Source of the DNA: Hyphomicrobiales bacterium
GTDB taxonomy: Bacteria > Pseudomonadota > Alphaproteobacteria > Rhizobiales > Rhizobiaceae
NCBI GenBank assembly: GCA_900466575.1
Contig: UBMP01000017.1
Coordinates: forward strand, 45,049 to 109,048
Reading direction: 5' to 3'
Length of the DNA stretch: 64,000 nucleotides
A model generated the notes under the pieces. It was not told the DNA's origin. It ran no database searches and saw only the letters and a program-made list of their open reading frames with translations. Of this stretch, positions 28,901 through 35,672 are shown in pieces. The translations under genes and the position numbers were made by a program. Numbering within the stretch: position 1 is the stretch's first letter; each line of letters opens with the position of its first letter.

Positions 28901-29472
28901 AAGCTCGCTTTCGCCGTACGCTGGACGGTCTCGAAGGCCGCCTTCAGCGCCGCCGCATCTTCGCAAAGCTGCATGCCGATGCCGCCGCCGCCGGCGGTGG
29001 ATTTCAGCATGACGGGATAACCGATGCCATCCGCTTCCGAGAGCGCCTCTTCGACCGAGTCGAGAAGCCCGCTGCCGGGCAGCAGCGGCACGCCGCTTTC
29101 CCGCGCCAGTTCGCGCGCCGTGTGCTTGAGCCCAAAAGCCTCGATATTGGCGGGCGTCGGGCCGATGAAGGCGATGCCCTCTTCCGCGAGCCGCGCCGCA
29201 AAGCCGAGATTTTCGGAGAGGAAGCCATAGCCCGGATGCACGGCCTCCGCGCCCGTCGCCTTGCAGGCGGCGACGACGGCCTCGACATTGAGGTAGCTTT
29301 CAGTTGCAGGGGCCGGGCCAAGACGCACCGCCTCATCCGCTATGCGGACAGCCTTCGAAAAGCGGTCGGCGTCGGAATAGACGGCGACCGAGGCGATGCC
29401 GAGTTGCTTGGCCGTGTGGATAATCCGCACGGCGATTTCGCCGCGATTGGCGATCAGGATTTTCTTGAACAT
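25936..29472 (-). CDS. Biotin-dependent guanidine/urea carboxylase
   Basis: A 1178-residue multidomain enzyme. Residues about 1-445 form a biotin carboxylase (KILIANRGEIAVRI, STAGGGGIGMQ, FLEVNTRLQVEHPVTE). Residues about 455-770 match the KipA-type AHS2 domain and about 780-980 the KipI-type AHS1 domain, followed by the urea-carboxylase linker (WTPENAVGIGGAYMC). The C-terminus is a biotin carrier with IIESMKMEI carrying the biotinyl lysine. Many bacterial urea carboxylases in this context act on guanidine. The guanidine-I riboswitch and carboxyguanidine-deiminase-type genes of the same operon point to guanidine, yielding carboxyguanidine with ATP and bicarbonate. Annotation as urea carboxylase is the conventional alternative. 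Confidence 0.92.
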   Translation of the reverse strand: MFKKILIANRGEIAVRIIHTAKQLGIASVAVYSDADRFSKAVRIADEAVRLGPAPATESYLNVEAVVAACKATGAEAVHPGYGFLSENLGFAARLAEEGIAFIGPTPANIEAFGLKHTARELARESGVPLLPGSGLLDSVEEALSEADGIGYPVMLKSTAGGGGIGMQLCEDAAALKAAFETVQRTAKASFGDARVYLERFVAKARHVEVQIFGDGKSRVISLGERDCSLQRRNQKVIEETPAPGLSDAVRHNLHKAAVALGRQANYASAGTVEFIYDPKREEFYFLEVNTRLQVEHPVTEAVFGIDLVEWMIRQAAGEDVLTGKETLTPRGAAIEARVYAEMPHAGFRPSAGLLTEVVFPEDARVDGWIETGTEVTPFYDPMLAKVIVAADDRETAIAALKRALDGTAISGIETNLDYLKAIAASDLFASGDVATTALKDFAFVPDVVEVIAPGAQSSLQELPGRLGLWHVGVPPSGPMDDYSFRHANRLVGNADETAALELTVSGPVLKFFSNVTVALSGARMPTKLDGELIAHDAAVAVKAGQTLAIGQIEGPGQRTYLAVAGGFAAPVVLGSRATFGLGQFGGHATGTLRAGHVLRLARAAPVDVKPAGAPAPLTREWSVGVLYGPHGAPDFFLEKDIETLFSTPYEVHYNSARTGVRLIGPAPQWAREDGGEAGLHPSNLHDNAYAIGAIDFTGDMPIILGPDGPSLGGFVCPAVIVGDEQWKMGQFKPGDTIRFHPVGRDEDPVAGPIVIGLGEKAGSPVLARRDDGPVPVVYRRQGDDNLLVEYGAMQLDIGLRLRAHLLMQALKAETLPGLVDLTPGIRSLQIHYDGTSLKRSKLLGLLGEIEASLPDIASVKVPSRTVWLPLSWNDPDAELAMRKYQELVRPNAPWCPSNIEFIRRINGLADEQAVKDTIFNASYLVMGLGDVYLGAPVATPLDPRQRLVTTKYNPARTWTPENAVGIGGAYMCIYGMEGPGGYQLFGRTIQMWNTWRQTPVFSKDKPWLLDFFDQVRFFPVMHDELTEARAAFPHGGYPVRIEDGEFSYAAYQAELAANAGAISAFKQGQQSAFEAERRRWKEEGLDTFSADDGAGQTTAGDIPDGCIGIESAVPGNVWKVLVEPGAQVKAGDTLAIIESMKMEIAISAHADGRVGEVRASPGRSVRAGDVLVVLEHP

Positions 29473-29485
29473 GATGCTTCCCCGC

Positions 29486-30136
29486 TCAGCGCTCGTCGTT
29501 CCAGACGAGAACGCGGATCGGCGTCGGGTCGAAACCGTTGCAGGGATTGTTGATCTGCGGGCAGTTGGAGATGACCATCAGCACATCCATCTCGGCCTGC
29601 AGTTCCACATAATCGCCGGGCGCGGAAATGCCGTCGACGATGGTCATGGTCGCATCGGGCGCAATCGGCACGTTCATGAAGAAGTTGATGTTCGGCGCAA
29701 CGTCGCGCTTGCTCATGCCGTGCTTCGAAACTTCGATCACGAAGTTGTCGCGGCAAGCATGCAGATATTTCGTGCCATGGCCGAAGCGCACCGTGTTGCT
29801 CTCGCAGGAGCAGGCCCCCGCCGCCGTGTCATGACGCCCGCAGCTATCGGCCACCATTTTCAGCATGGTCCGGCCCTCGTTCGACATGATCTTCGTGCCA
29901 GTCGAGATATAGGCCGCGCCCTGCTCGCGCATCGTATCCTGATTGGAATAGCGCTCGGAGAAATCAGCGGCATTGTAGAACAGCGTGTCGACGGCCTGCT
30001 GGCCGTAACTGTCCTCGATGCGGACGATCTGGCCCTTGCGGATGACGGTCGAGAACGGCGCCTCGGCGGGAATATAATGGTCCTGAACGGCGGCCTCGAC
30101 GGTACGGGCGGGCGATGTCTGAATGAAATTCGTCAT
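29486..30136 (-). CDS. DUF1989 protein, UAAP2 type (carboxyguanidine deiminase subunit)
   Basis: This 216-residue protein belongs to DUF1989, the urea carboxylase-associated family 2. It contains AVDTLFYNAADFSERYSNQD, KIMSNEGRTMLKMV, a Cys-rich AAGACSCESN and HACRDNFVIEVSKHG. Paired family 1 and family 2 proteins (CgdA and CgdB) form carboxyguanidine deiminase in guanidine catabolism (published for Pseudomonas). GAGGGGGAG sits about 6 bases before the ATG at 30136; the ATG at 30142 is too close to it. It lies 13 bases upstream of the carboxylase gene and is co-transcribed with it. Which of the two genes equals CgdA or CgdB I leave open. Confidence 0.87.
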   Translation of the reverse strand: MTNFIQTSPARTVEAAVQDHYIPAEAPFSTVIRKGQIVRIEDSYGQQAVDTLFYNAADFSERYSNQDTMREQGAAYISTGTKIMSNEGRTMLKMVADSCGRHDTAAGACSCESNTVRFGHGTKYLHACRDNFVIEVSKHGMSKRDVAPNINFFMNVPIAPDATMTIVDGISAPGDYVELQAEMDVLMVISNCPQINNPCNGFDPTPIRVLVWNDER

Positions 30137-30149
30137 GGTCATCTCCCCC

Positions 30150-30968
30150 TCAAAGCGCTGCAAAGGCATTGTTTTCGAAACCGCGCACGGCTTCGGCCGT
30201 GGCGGTGCGGCAGAGATCGTCAGCCGCAGGCTCGCTCGCGGCGATGCGTGTCACCGTCACCGGGTTCGAGCTGTAGACCGGGTTCGGATCGAGCGGATGC
30301 GGGGCGTTGGAGAAGGCGACCTGCATGTCCATCTCGGCGCGCAACTCGATATAATCTTGACCGTTGAGGAGGTCGGCATTCCAGAAGAACTGGCCGTCCG
30401 CATCGACACGCACGGGTGCGAAGAGCGACAGGGCTGCGGGAATGTCGCGCTTGTCGAGACCGAGCTTGGTGGCGGCAATGACGAAATTGTCGCGCGTGTT
30501 GCGGGCGTAATCCACGCCGTATTTGGCCGAGACCGAGGCAAGCGTCGAACCGCCGACGAGGCAATCGTGGGCGCCGGACGTATCCTCGACAATCGAGAAC
30601 ATGACGCGACCCATGTCGGAGAAGATGACGCGGCCCTTCGAAAGCCCCGTCGTCCATTGCAGCTTCACCGTATCGGGCAGGTTCAGCCGCTCGGTGCGAT
30701 CGGCCGCATTCCAGGCGACAAGCGCAACGGTCGAGAAGCCGGCGTCGAGGCTGATGCGCAGCACTTCATTGGTCTTCACATGTGTCCACCAATACCAGCC
30801 GCCGGGAATCACTTCCCGGTGCACGATCTTGTCGGCGGGGATGTCGGCGGCCGGTAGCGGGCTTTTGCCCGGCAGGGCCTTAGGGGCGAATTCCAGCCCC
30901 TTCTTCTGGTGTTCTTCATAGCGCGCGCGATTGGCGGCGATGTCTTCGGCGGAACGTCGGATATGCAT
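30150..30968 (-). CDS. DUF1989 protein, UAAP1 type (carboxyguanidine deiminase subunit)
   Basis: A 272-residue DUF1989 member of the urea carboxylase-associated family 1. It starts MHIRRSAEDIAANRARYEEH, has the conserved REVIPGGWYWWTHVKTNEVL block near residue 50, then VALVAWNAADRTERLNLPDT and VKLQWTTGLSKGRVIFSDMG. Together with the smaller paralogue downstream it should convert carboxyguanidine to allophanate with release of ammonia. The two share a common fold (DNFVIAATKLGLDKRDI here, DNFVIEVSKHGMSKRDV in the partner), so the pair arose by duplication. Frame upstream of the ATG at 30968 is the shadow of the ATPase gene. Confidence 0.87.
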   Translation of the reverse strand: MHIRRSAEDIAANRARYEEHQKKGLEFAPKALPGKSPLPAADIPADKIVHREVIPGGWYWWTHVKTNEVLRISLDAGFSTVALVAWNAADRTERLNLPDTVKLQWTTGLSKGRVIFSDMGRVMFSIVEDTSGAHDCLVGGSTLASVSAKYGVDYARNTRDNFVIAATKLGLDKRDIPAALSLFAPVRVDADGQFFWNADLLNGQDYIELRAEMDMQVAFSNAPHPLDPNPVYSSNPVTVTRIAASEPAADDLCRTATAEAVRGFENNAFAAL

Positions 30969-31008
30969 GGTTTCGCACTCCTCATCAGGTTTGGCCGGGT
31001 CGTCCCGG

Positions 31009-31794
31009 CTATTGACCTTTTTGAACCGGGCCGTCCCGGTCGGGTCGAATGAGAGATGGCTCGCCCGCGCGGCGCGGCGGCCAGATCGGAATGTCACGGC
31101 TGATGGTCGCCCCGTAACGGAGCTTCTCCTCCGGCCGGTCGCGCAGCCGCTCGAAGGCAACGACGCGGGTGGCGAGCGTAAAGGCCTCGCGCATGTCATG
31201 CGTGACCATCACGACGGTCATGGGGTTTTCGTGCCACAGCCGCTTCATCAGCGTGTGGATCTCGGCGCGGATGCCGGGATCGAGCGCTCCGAAGGGCTCG
31301 TCGAGCAGCAGCACCTTTGGCTTCATGATCAGCGCCTGGGCAAGCGCCAGCCGCTGCTGCATGCCGCCGGAAAGCTGGGCGGGGTATTTGTCGAGCGCAT
31401 GGCTGAGGCCGACCTCGGCAATCAGCGCCTCAGCCTCCTCGATTGCCGCCTTGCGGGCAGCGCCAAACAGGCGGCCCGAATAGCGCGCCGCCATCATTTC
31501 CTTGCCGATCAGCACATTGCCGAGCACGGTCAGATGCGGGAAGACCGAGTAGCGCTGGAAGACGACGCCGCGATCCGGGCCCGGCTCCTTCGGCAGCGGC
31601 ACGCCATCAAGAAGGATCGTGCCGCGTGTGGCCTGTTCCTGCCCAAGCAGCATGCGAAGAAAGGTTGTCTTGCCGCAGCCGGACGGGCCGACGAGGGCAA
31701 CAAAGGCGCGGTCCTCGATCTCGATGGAAATGTCTTCCAGAACGATCTGGTCGCCATATTCCTTCCAGATCTTTTCGACAGTGATGCCGCTCAT
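31009..31794 (-). CDS. ABC transporter ATPase, nitrate/taurine (SsuB/TauB) type
   Basis: This 261-residue ATPase shows Walker A VGPSGCGKTTFL, signature QLSGGMQQRLALAQAL, Walker B VLLLDEPFGALD and the switch His in VMVTHDMREAF. It belongs with the NrtD/SsuB/TauB branch that serves small nitrogen or sulfur compounds. The ATG overlaps the permease stop (ATGA). The last 35 residues (from about WPPRRAGEP) are Pro- and Arg-rich beyond the usual end. With the permease and binding protein it makes the importer of the guanidine module. Confidence 0.9.
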   Translation of the reverse strand: MSGITVEKIWKEYGDQIVLEDISIEIEDRAFVALVGPSGCGKTTFLRMLLGQEQATRGTILLDGVPLPKEPGPDRGVVFQRYSVFPHLTVLGNVLIGKEMMAARYSGRLFGAARKAAIEEAEALIAEVGLSHALDKYPAQLSGGMQQRLALAQALIMKPKVLLLDEPFGALDPGIRAEIHTLMKRLWHENPMTVVMVTHDMREAFTLATRVVAFERLRDRPEEKLRYGATISRDIPIWPPRRAGEPSLIRPDRDGPVQKGQ

Positions 31795-32609
31795 GTGTTC
31801 TTCTCCAGTTCGGACCAGGGGAAGATGGCGATGCGCAGGCGGTTCAAGATGTAATCCGTGCCGACGGCGAGAAGCGTGATCCACAGCACGTAGGGGAAGA
31901 TGACATCCATCGCGAGATAGCGACGGACGAGGAAGATGCGGTAGCCGAGACCGGCTTCGGACGAGATCGCTTCCGCCGCGATCAGGAAGAGCCAGGCCGG
32001 GCCGATCTGCAGGCGGACACAGGTAAACAGGCGCGGCAGGATCTGCGGCAGGACGACGCGCAGCGCGATCTGCCACGACGAGCCACCCAGCGTCTCGGCC
32101 TTGATGATCTGCTCGCGCGGCAATTCGATCGCCTTCAGCGCCAGATCGCGGATCATGATCGGCGTCACGCCGATGGCAATCAGCGCGATCTTGGAAGCTT
32201 CACCGAGCCCCATGACGATGAAGAGGATCGGCAGCAGCGCGAGCGGCGGCACCATGGAGATGGCGGCGACGAAGGGCGCGAGCAGCGCCCGCATGGTCGG
32301 CAACATTCCGATCAGCATGCCGACGACGAGCGCAATGGCGACCGCAATGCCGATGCCGGAAAACAGCCGCGTCAGGCTCGCGGCCGTATCGGTCCAGAGC
32401 AGGATCTGCCCGCTCCGTCCGTCAGGCACGACGGCCATGCGGTTGATGGCATCGACGAAAGACGACAATCCCGGCAGCAGCTTGTCATTGGCGTTGTCGG
32501 CCAGCCGCGCCGCCGAACCCGCCACATAGGCCGCCAGCACGATCAGGAACGGCGCGACGGCCAGCGTCAGCCGCATTCCGCTCGACGGTCTCGTATTGAT
32601 CCAGCGCAT
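31791..32609 (-). CDS. ABC transporter permease, nitrate/taurine type
   Basis: A 272-residue inner-membrane permease of the BPD_transp_1 family with about six hydrophobic segments. The cytoplasmic EAA loop reads IKAETLGGSSWQIALRVVLP. The start at 32609 (MRWINTRPSSG) precedes the first membrane span APFLIVLAAYVAGSAA. It overlaps the ATPase gene by four bases. Permeases of this type in guanidine-riboswitch operons are thought to import guanidine-related or other small nitrogen compounds; the precise substrate is inferred from context only. Confidence 0.9.
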   Translation of the reverse strand: MRWINTRPSSGMRLTLAVAPFLIVLAAYVAGSAARLADNANDKLLPGLSSFVDAINRMAVVPDGRSGQILLWTDTAASLTRLFSGIGIAVAIALVVGMLIGMLPTMRALLAPFVAAISMVPPLALLPILFIVMGLGEASKIALIAIGVTPIMIRDLALKAIELPREQIIKAETLGGSSWQIALRVVLPQILPRLFTCVRLQIGPAWLFLIAAEAISSEAGLGYRIFLVRRYLAMDVIFPYVLWITLLAVGTDYILNRLRIAIFPWSELEKNT

Positions 32610-32678
32610 GGCTGTCTCCGTTCGCAAAAGGTGGGAAGGCCCGCCGGGCATCGAGCCCGGCGGCGGCCGGACTTACGA

Positions 32679-33752
32679 TCAGAGCGCGCCCTTGGCGGCC
32701 GCATCCATGTAGGTCGTGGTGAAGCGCAGCTTCACATTGCCCTTGTCGCCGAGCACCGAACCATCGGGCATTTCAATGCCGATGACATCGGCCGAGGGCG
32801 CGCCATTGCCGAGAAGACCCTTGGAGAAGAGGAAGGTGCGGACATGGTCCATCGTCTTCGGCAGATCTGGCGAGGTTGCGAAGGTAAGCGCATCGGCCGG
32901 CTTGTCGAAGAGCTTGGTCGCGGCCATCTGGGCTTCGAAGCCCTTCAGGTCCGTTCCCGAAGCCTGGCCCATCGCCGTGCGGGCGGCCTTGCCCTCGTCG
33001 CTATCGGCGGTCATCAGCTTCATCGTGTCATACCAGATGCCGGCGAGCGCCTTGCCGAAATCCGGGTTGTCCTTCAGCACGGCCGAATTGGCGACCATCA
33101 GGTCGATGATTTCGCCGGGGATTTTCGAGCTGTCGAAGACCTTCTTGGCGTCTGGCTCCTGCAGGATCGTGGAGACGAGCGGGTTCCAGGTGACGACGGC
33201 GCTCACATCCTTGGTCTTGTAGGCCGCGACCATGTCCGCGTCGGACGTGTTGACGACCTTAACATCCTTCTCGGTCATGCCGGCGCTTTCGAGCGCGCGC
33301 ACCAGCAGATATTCGGAGACGGAGAATTCGACGAGATTGACGTTCTGGCCCTTGATGTCGGCGAGCTTGTCCTTGTTCTTCAGGATGATCGCGTCATTGC
33401 CATTGGAGAAGTCGCCGACGATGACGGCCGTCGTGTCAACGCCGCCCGCGGCGGGGATGGAAAGGCCGTCCATGTTGGTCAGCGTGACGGCATCGAATGC
33501 GCCGGCCGTGTACTGGTTCATGGACTCGACGTAGTCGTTGAACTGCGTGACATCGATCTTGATGCCGTATTTGTCGGCCCATTTCTTCACGATACCATGG
33601 TCTGCCGCATAGCCCCAGGGCATCCAGCCGACATAGATCGACCAGGCAACCTTGAATTCCTTCTTCGGCGCGGCATCTGCGCCGCCCATGGCGGACAGAA
33701 GCAGCGATGCAGAAAGGGCCGTGATCGAAAAGATTTTCTTGAAAGTTTGCAT
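32679..33752 (-). CDS. ABC substrate-binding protein, SsuA/TauA/NMT1-like
   Basis: A 357-residue periplasmic binding protein with a signal peptide (MQTFKKIFSITALSASLLLS, cleavage near GGADA-AP). The mature part has the NMT1/ThiY-like opening FKVAWSIYVGWMPWGYAADH, typical of urea-carboxylase-linked binding proteins. AAGGGGA lies about 7 bases before the ATG at 33752, whereas the ATG two codons earlier is too near. It is the first gene after the riboswitch and terminator, so its expression should be under direct guanidine control. A GC-rich hairpin around 32639-32670 lies between it and the permease and may set their ratio. Confidence 0.9.
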   Translation of the reverse strand: MQTFKKIFSITALSASLLLSAMGGADAAPKKEFKVAWSIYVGWMPWGYAADHGIVKKWADKYGIKIDVTQFNDYVESMNQYTAGAFDAVTLTNMDGLSIPAAGGVDTTAVIVGDFSNGNDAIILKNKDKLADIKGQNVNLVEFSVSEYLLVRALESAGMTEKDVKVVNTSDADMVAAYKTKDVSAVVTWNPLVSTILQEPDAKKVFDSSKIPGEIIDLMVANSAVLKDNPDFGKALAGIWYDTMKLMTADSDEGKAARTAMGQASGTDLKGFEAQMAATKLFDKPADALTFATSPDLPKTMDHVRTFLFSKGLLGNGAPSADVIGIEMPDGSVLGDKGNVKLRFTTTYMDAAAKGAL

Positions 33753-33775
33753 TGGCATTCCCCTTTTGTTGTTTC

Positions 33776-33814
33776 CAAAAAGGGATCGGCAAAGACCAAC
33801 GCCGCCAATCCCTT
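33776..33814 (-). terminator. Attenuator terminator of the guanidine riboswitch
   Basis: On the leftward strand AAGGGATTGGC pairs with GCC-G-ATCCCTT across a GGCGTTGGTCTTTG-type loop and is followed by TTTTT. It lies between the riboswitch aptamer and the first gene, the standard place for a transcription-attenuation expression platform. Ligand binding would be expected to prevent it from forming. Confidence 0.85.
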
Positions 33815-33820
33815 GGCTAA

Positions 33821-33930
33821 CGAGGTCTCCCGGGCTTTTGTCCCGCCGTGCATCCGGCGCGATGTCTCCCACGCCGGTGGATGCTCTCGGACCAGTCACA
33901 CCAAAAGAGGTGCCGGAACCCTAGCGTCCA
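33821..33930 (-). ncRNA. Guanidine-I (ykkC) riboswitch
   Basis: On the leftward strand the conserved elements occur in the right order and spacing: CTAGGGTTCCGGC, then ACTGGTCCGAGAG, then CACGGCGGGACAAAAGCCCGG ending in GAGAC. These are the hallmark single-stranded and stem segments of the ykkC guanidine-I class, which turns on guanidine export or degradation genes. Helix-forming CACCTCTTTTGGTG and the CCGGCGTGGG...CGCGCCGG segments fit the variable stems. It controls the binding-protein, permease, ATPase, DUF1989 pair and carboxylase genes downstream. Confidence 0.93.
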
Positions 33931-33948
33931 AACTCTGAAAACATGGAA

Positions 33949-33963
33949 GCAAACACCGTGCCA
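33949..33963 (-). promoter_or_regulatory. Sigma-54 promoter of the guanidine operon
   Basis: Reading leftward, TGGCAC-GGTGT-TTGC matches the -24/-12 consensus of sigma-54 promoters (TGGCAC-N5-TTGC) without error. Transcription would start about 12 bases later, near 33937, just before the riboswitch. This implies nitrogen control by an NtrC-type activator on top of guanidine sensing. I did not find a clear NtrC site upstream. Confidence 0.8.
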
Positions 33964-34289
33964 ATTTAGATTTTGCCCGAAATCCCGGATTTTCGGCCAA
34001 GTTCCTGCCTTGATGGTGGCAACGGCGCATCTCCGATGCTCAAAGAAACATCACGAGCCGGAAAAATGACCAGTACTCTTGAGGGAAAATAGTGCGTCCA
34101 AGATCGCCCTTCGACTGAGGCGTGTCTGCATGGGTCCTGTTGTCAGGCGCGCCCGCGATCTGCGGTCTCCTCAGCTTGCTCTCGGCACACCCTGTCTTAA
34201 GATTATTTAATTTGATGCTGGGAACTTTGGTTTGTAGAGCTTAGCGGAAACCGGGGACGGCCGGCGAATTTGAGAGTGAAGCCACGCCT
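33964..34289. other. Divergent intergenic region, no gene seen
   Basis: This gap lies between the sigma-54 promoter of the guanidine operon and the RND efflux operon. It should carry activator sites for the former and the promoter of the latter; an AT-rich part at 34190-34220 is the best place for the efflux promoter. No regulator gene or RNA is recognised. Confidence 0.4.
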
Positions 34290-35669
34290 ATGGATCCCGA
34301 TGTTTCTACATCCCCGTCCCCCCGCGCTTCTGGCAGTGCTGCAGGTTTGGTCCTGCGTCTCCTGGTAACGGCTGCAGTGATCGCGGCGGGTTGGGCCGTG
34401 TGGCACTTTTATGGCGCACAGCAGACCCGGCACGACGCGCGTGGCCGCTTTTTCCGCACCGGTCCGCAGACCGTGCGCGACGCGGTGGCCACCAAAGCAG
34501 ACATTCCGATCTGGATCGATGCGCTGGGAACGGTGACGCCGCTTGCCACCGTCACCATCAAGAGCCAGGTCTCCGGCACGCTGCAATCGGTGGCCTTCAC
34601 CGAAGGGCAGATGGTGAAGGCGGGCGATCCCATCGCCAATATCGATCCGCGCCCGTATCAGGCGACGCTCACGCAGCAGCAGGCGATGCTCGCCAAGGAT
34701 CATGCCGCGCTCGATCAGGCGGAAAGCGACCTGAAACGTTACCAGTCACTTGCCAAACAGGATTCGATCTCCGGGCAGCAGGTTGCCGACCAGAGCTATC
34801 TGGTCGAACAGGACAAGGCGGCAATAGCCAGCGACGAGGCGCAGATCGGCGCGACAAACCTCAATCTCGGCTATACGCGCATCGTGTCGCCTATCTCCGG
34901 GCTTGCGGGCCTGAGGCAGGTCGATCCGGGCAACTACGTCACCCCCGGCGATACGAACGGAATTGTCGTCATCACGCAGATGCAGCCGATGGGTGTCGTC
35001 TTTTCCATTCCTGAAGATTCTGTTGCCACGATCGTGGCGGCGCTGAAATCGGCCGGTTCCCTCCCCGTGACGCTGAACGACCGCGCCAATGTGCATGAAA
35101 TTGCCAAGGGCAGGCTCGACACGGTCAACAACCAGATCGACACGACGACGGGTACGCTGAAAATGCGCGCCTCCTTCGACAATCCGGATCAGACGCTTTT
35201 CCCCAACCAGTTCGTCAATGTGAAGCTGCTTGTGAACACCTTGAAGGAGGCCATCGTGCTTCCGGCACAGGCGGTGCAACTGGGGGCGAACGGCAATTTC
35301 GTCTATGTCATCGGCGGTGACAACAAGGTGAAGGTAACGCCCGTGACCCTCGGCCCTGCCTCGGGCGATACGGTCTCGATCGCCTCCGGCGTGGCGCTCG
35401 GCGATCATGTCGTCATCGATGGCGTCGATCAGTTGCGGGACGGTTCGGAGGTCCAGCTTGCGGGAGCGGCGCCCGCCGCGCCGGCAGCCGGCGAAAATGG
35501 CGGCCAGAGGCAGCATTCCGGCCAACACAAGCATGGAGACTGGGCAGGCCGCAAGGATGGCAGCGCGGGCGATACGCCCGACGCCGACGGTCAGCCGCAT
35601 CATCACAAGAAGCATGGCGGCGACACGCCGGATGGCGCGCCGGCGACACCTCCGGCCAGCGGGAACTGA
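34290..35669 (+). CDS. mdtA: RND efflux membrane-fusion protein (MdtA-like)
   Basis: A 459-residue periplasmic adaptor. One membrane helix lies near the N-terminus (VLRLLVTAAVIAAGWAVWHF), then the lipoyl half-motif TVTIKSQVSGTLQSVAF and GQMVKAGDPIANIDPRPYQA, an alpha-hairpin (about 125-190) and beta-barrel and proximal domains. The last 70 residues are His-, Gly-, Pro- and Asp-rich (GQHKHGDW and HHHKKHGG), longer than in E. coli MdtA, and might bind metal. It starts a four-gene operon with two RND pumps and an outer-membrane factor. The start codon has no strong ribosome site. No regulator gene is adjacent. Confidence 0.9.
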   Translation: MDPDVSTSPSPRASGSAAGLVLRLLVTAAVIAAGWAVWHFYGAQQTRHDARGRFFRTGPQTVRDAVATKADIPIWIDALGTVTPLATVTIKSQVSGTLQSVAFTEGQMVKAGDPIANIDPRPYQATLTQQQAMLAKDHAALDQAESDLKRYQSLAKQDSISGQQVADQSYLVEQDKAAIASDEAQIGATNLNLGYTRIVSPISGLAGLRQVDPGNYVTPGDTNGIVVITQMQPMGVVFSIPEDSVATIVAALKSAGSLPVTLNDRANVHEIAKGRLDTVNNQIDTTTGTLKMRASFDNPDQTLFPNQFVNVKLLVNTLKEAIVLPAQAVQLGANGNFVYVIGGDNKVKVTPVTLGPASGDTVSIASGVALGDHVVIDGVDQLRDGSEVQLAGAAPAAPAAGENGGQRQHSGQHKHGDWAGRKDGSAGDTPDADGQPHHHKKHGGDTPDGAPATPPASGN

Positions 35670-35672
35670 CCC

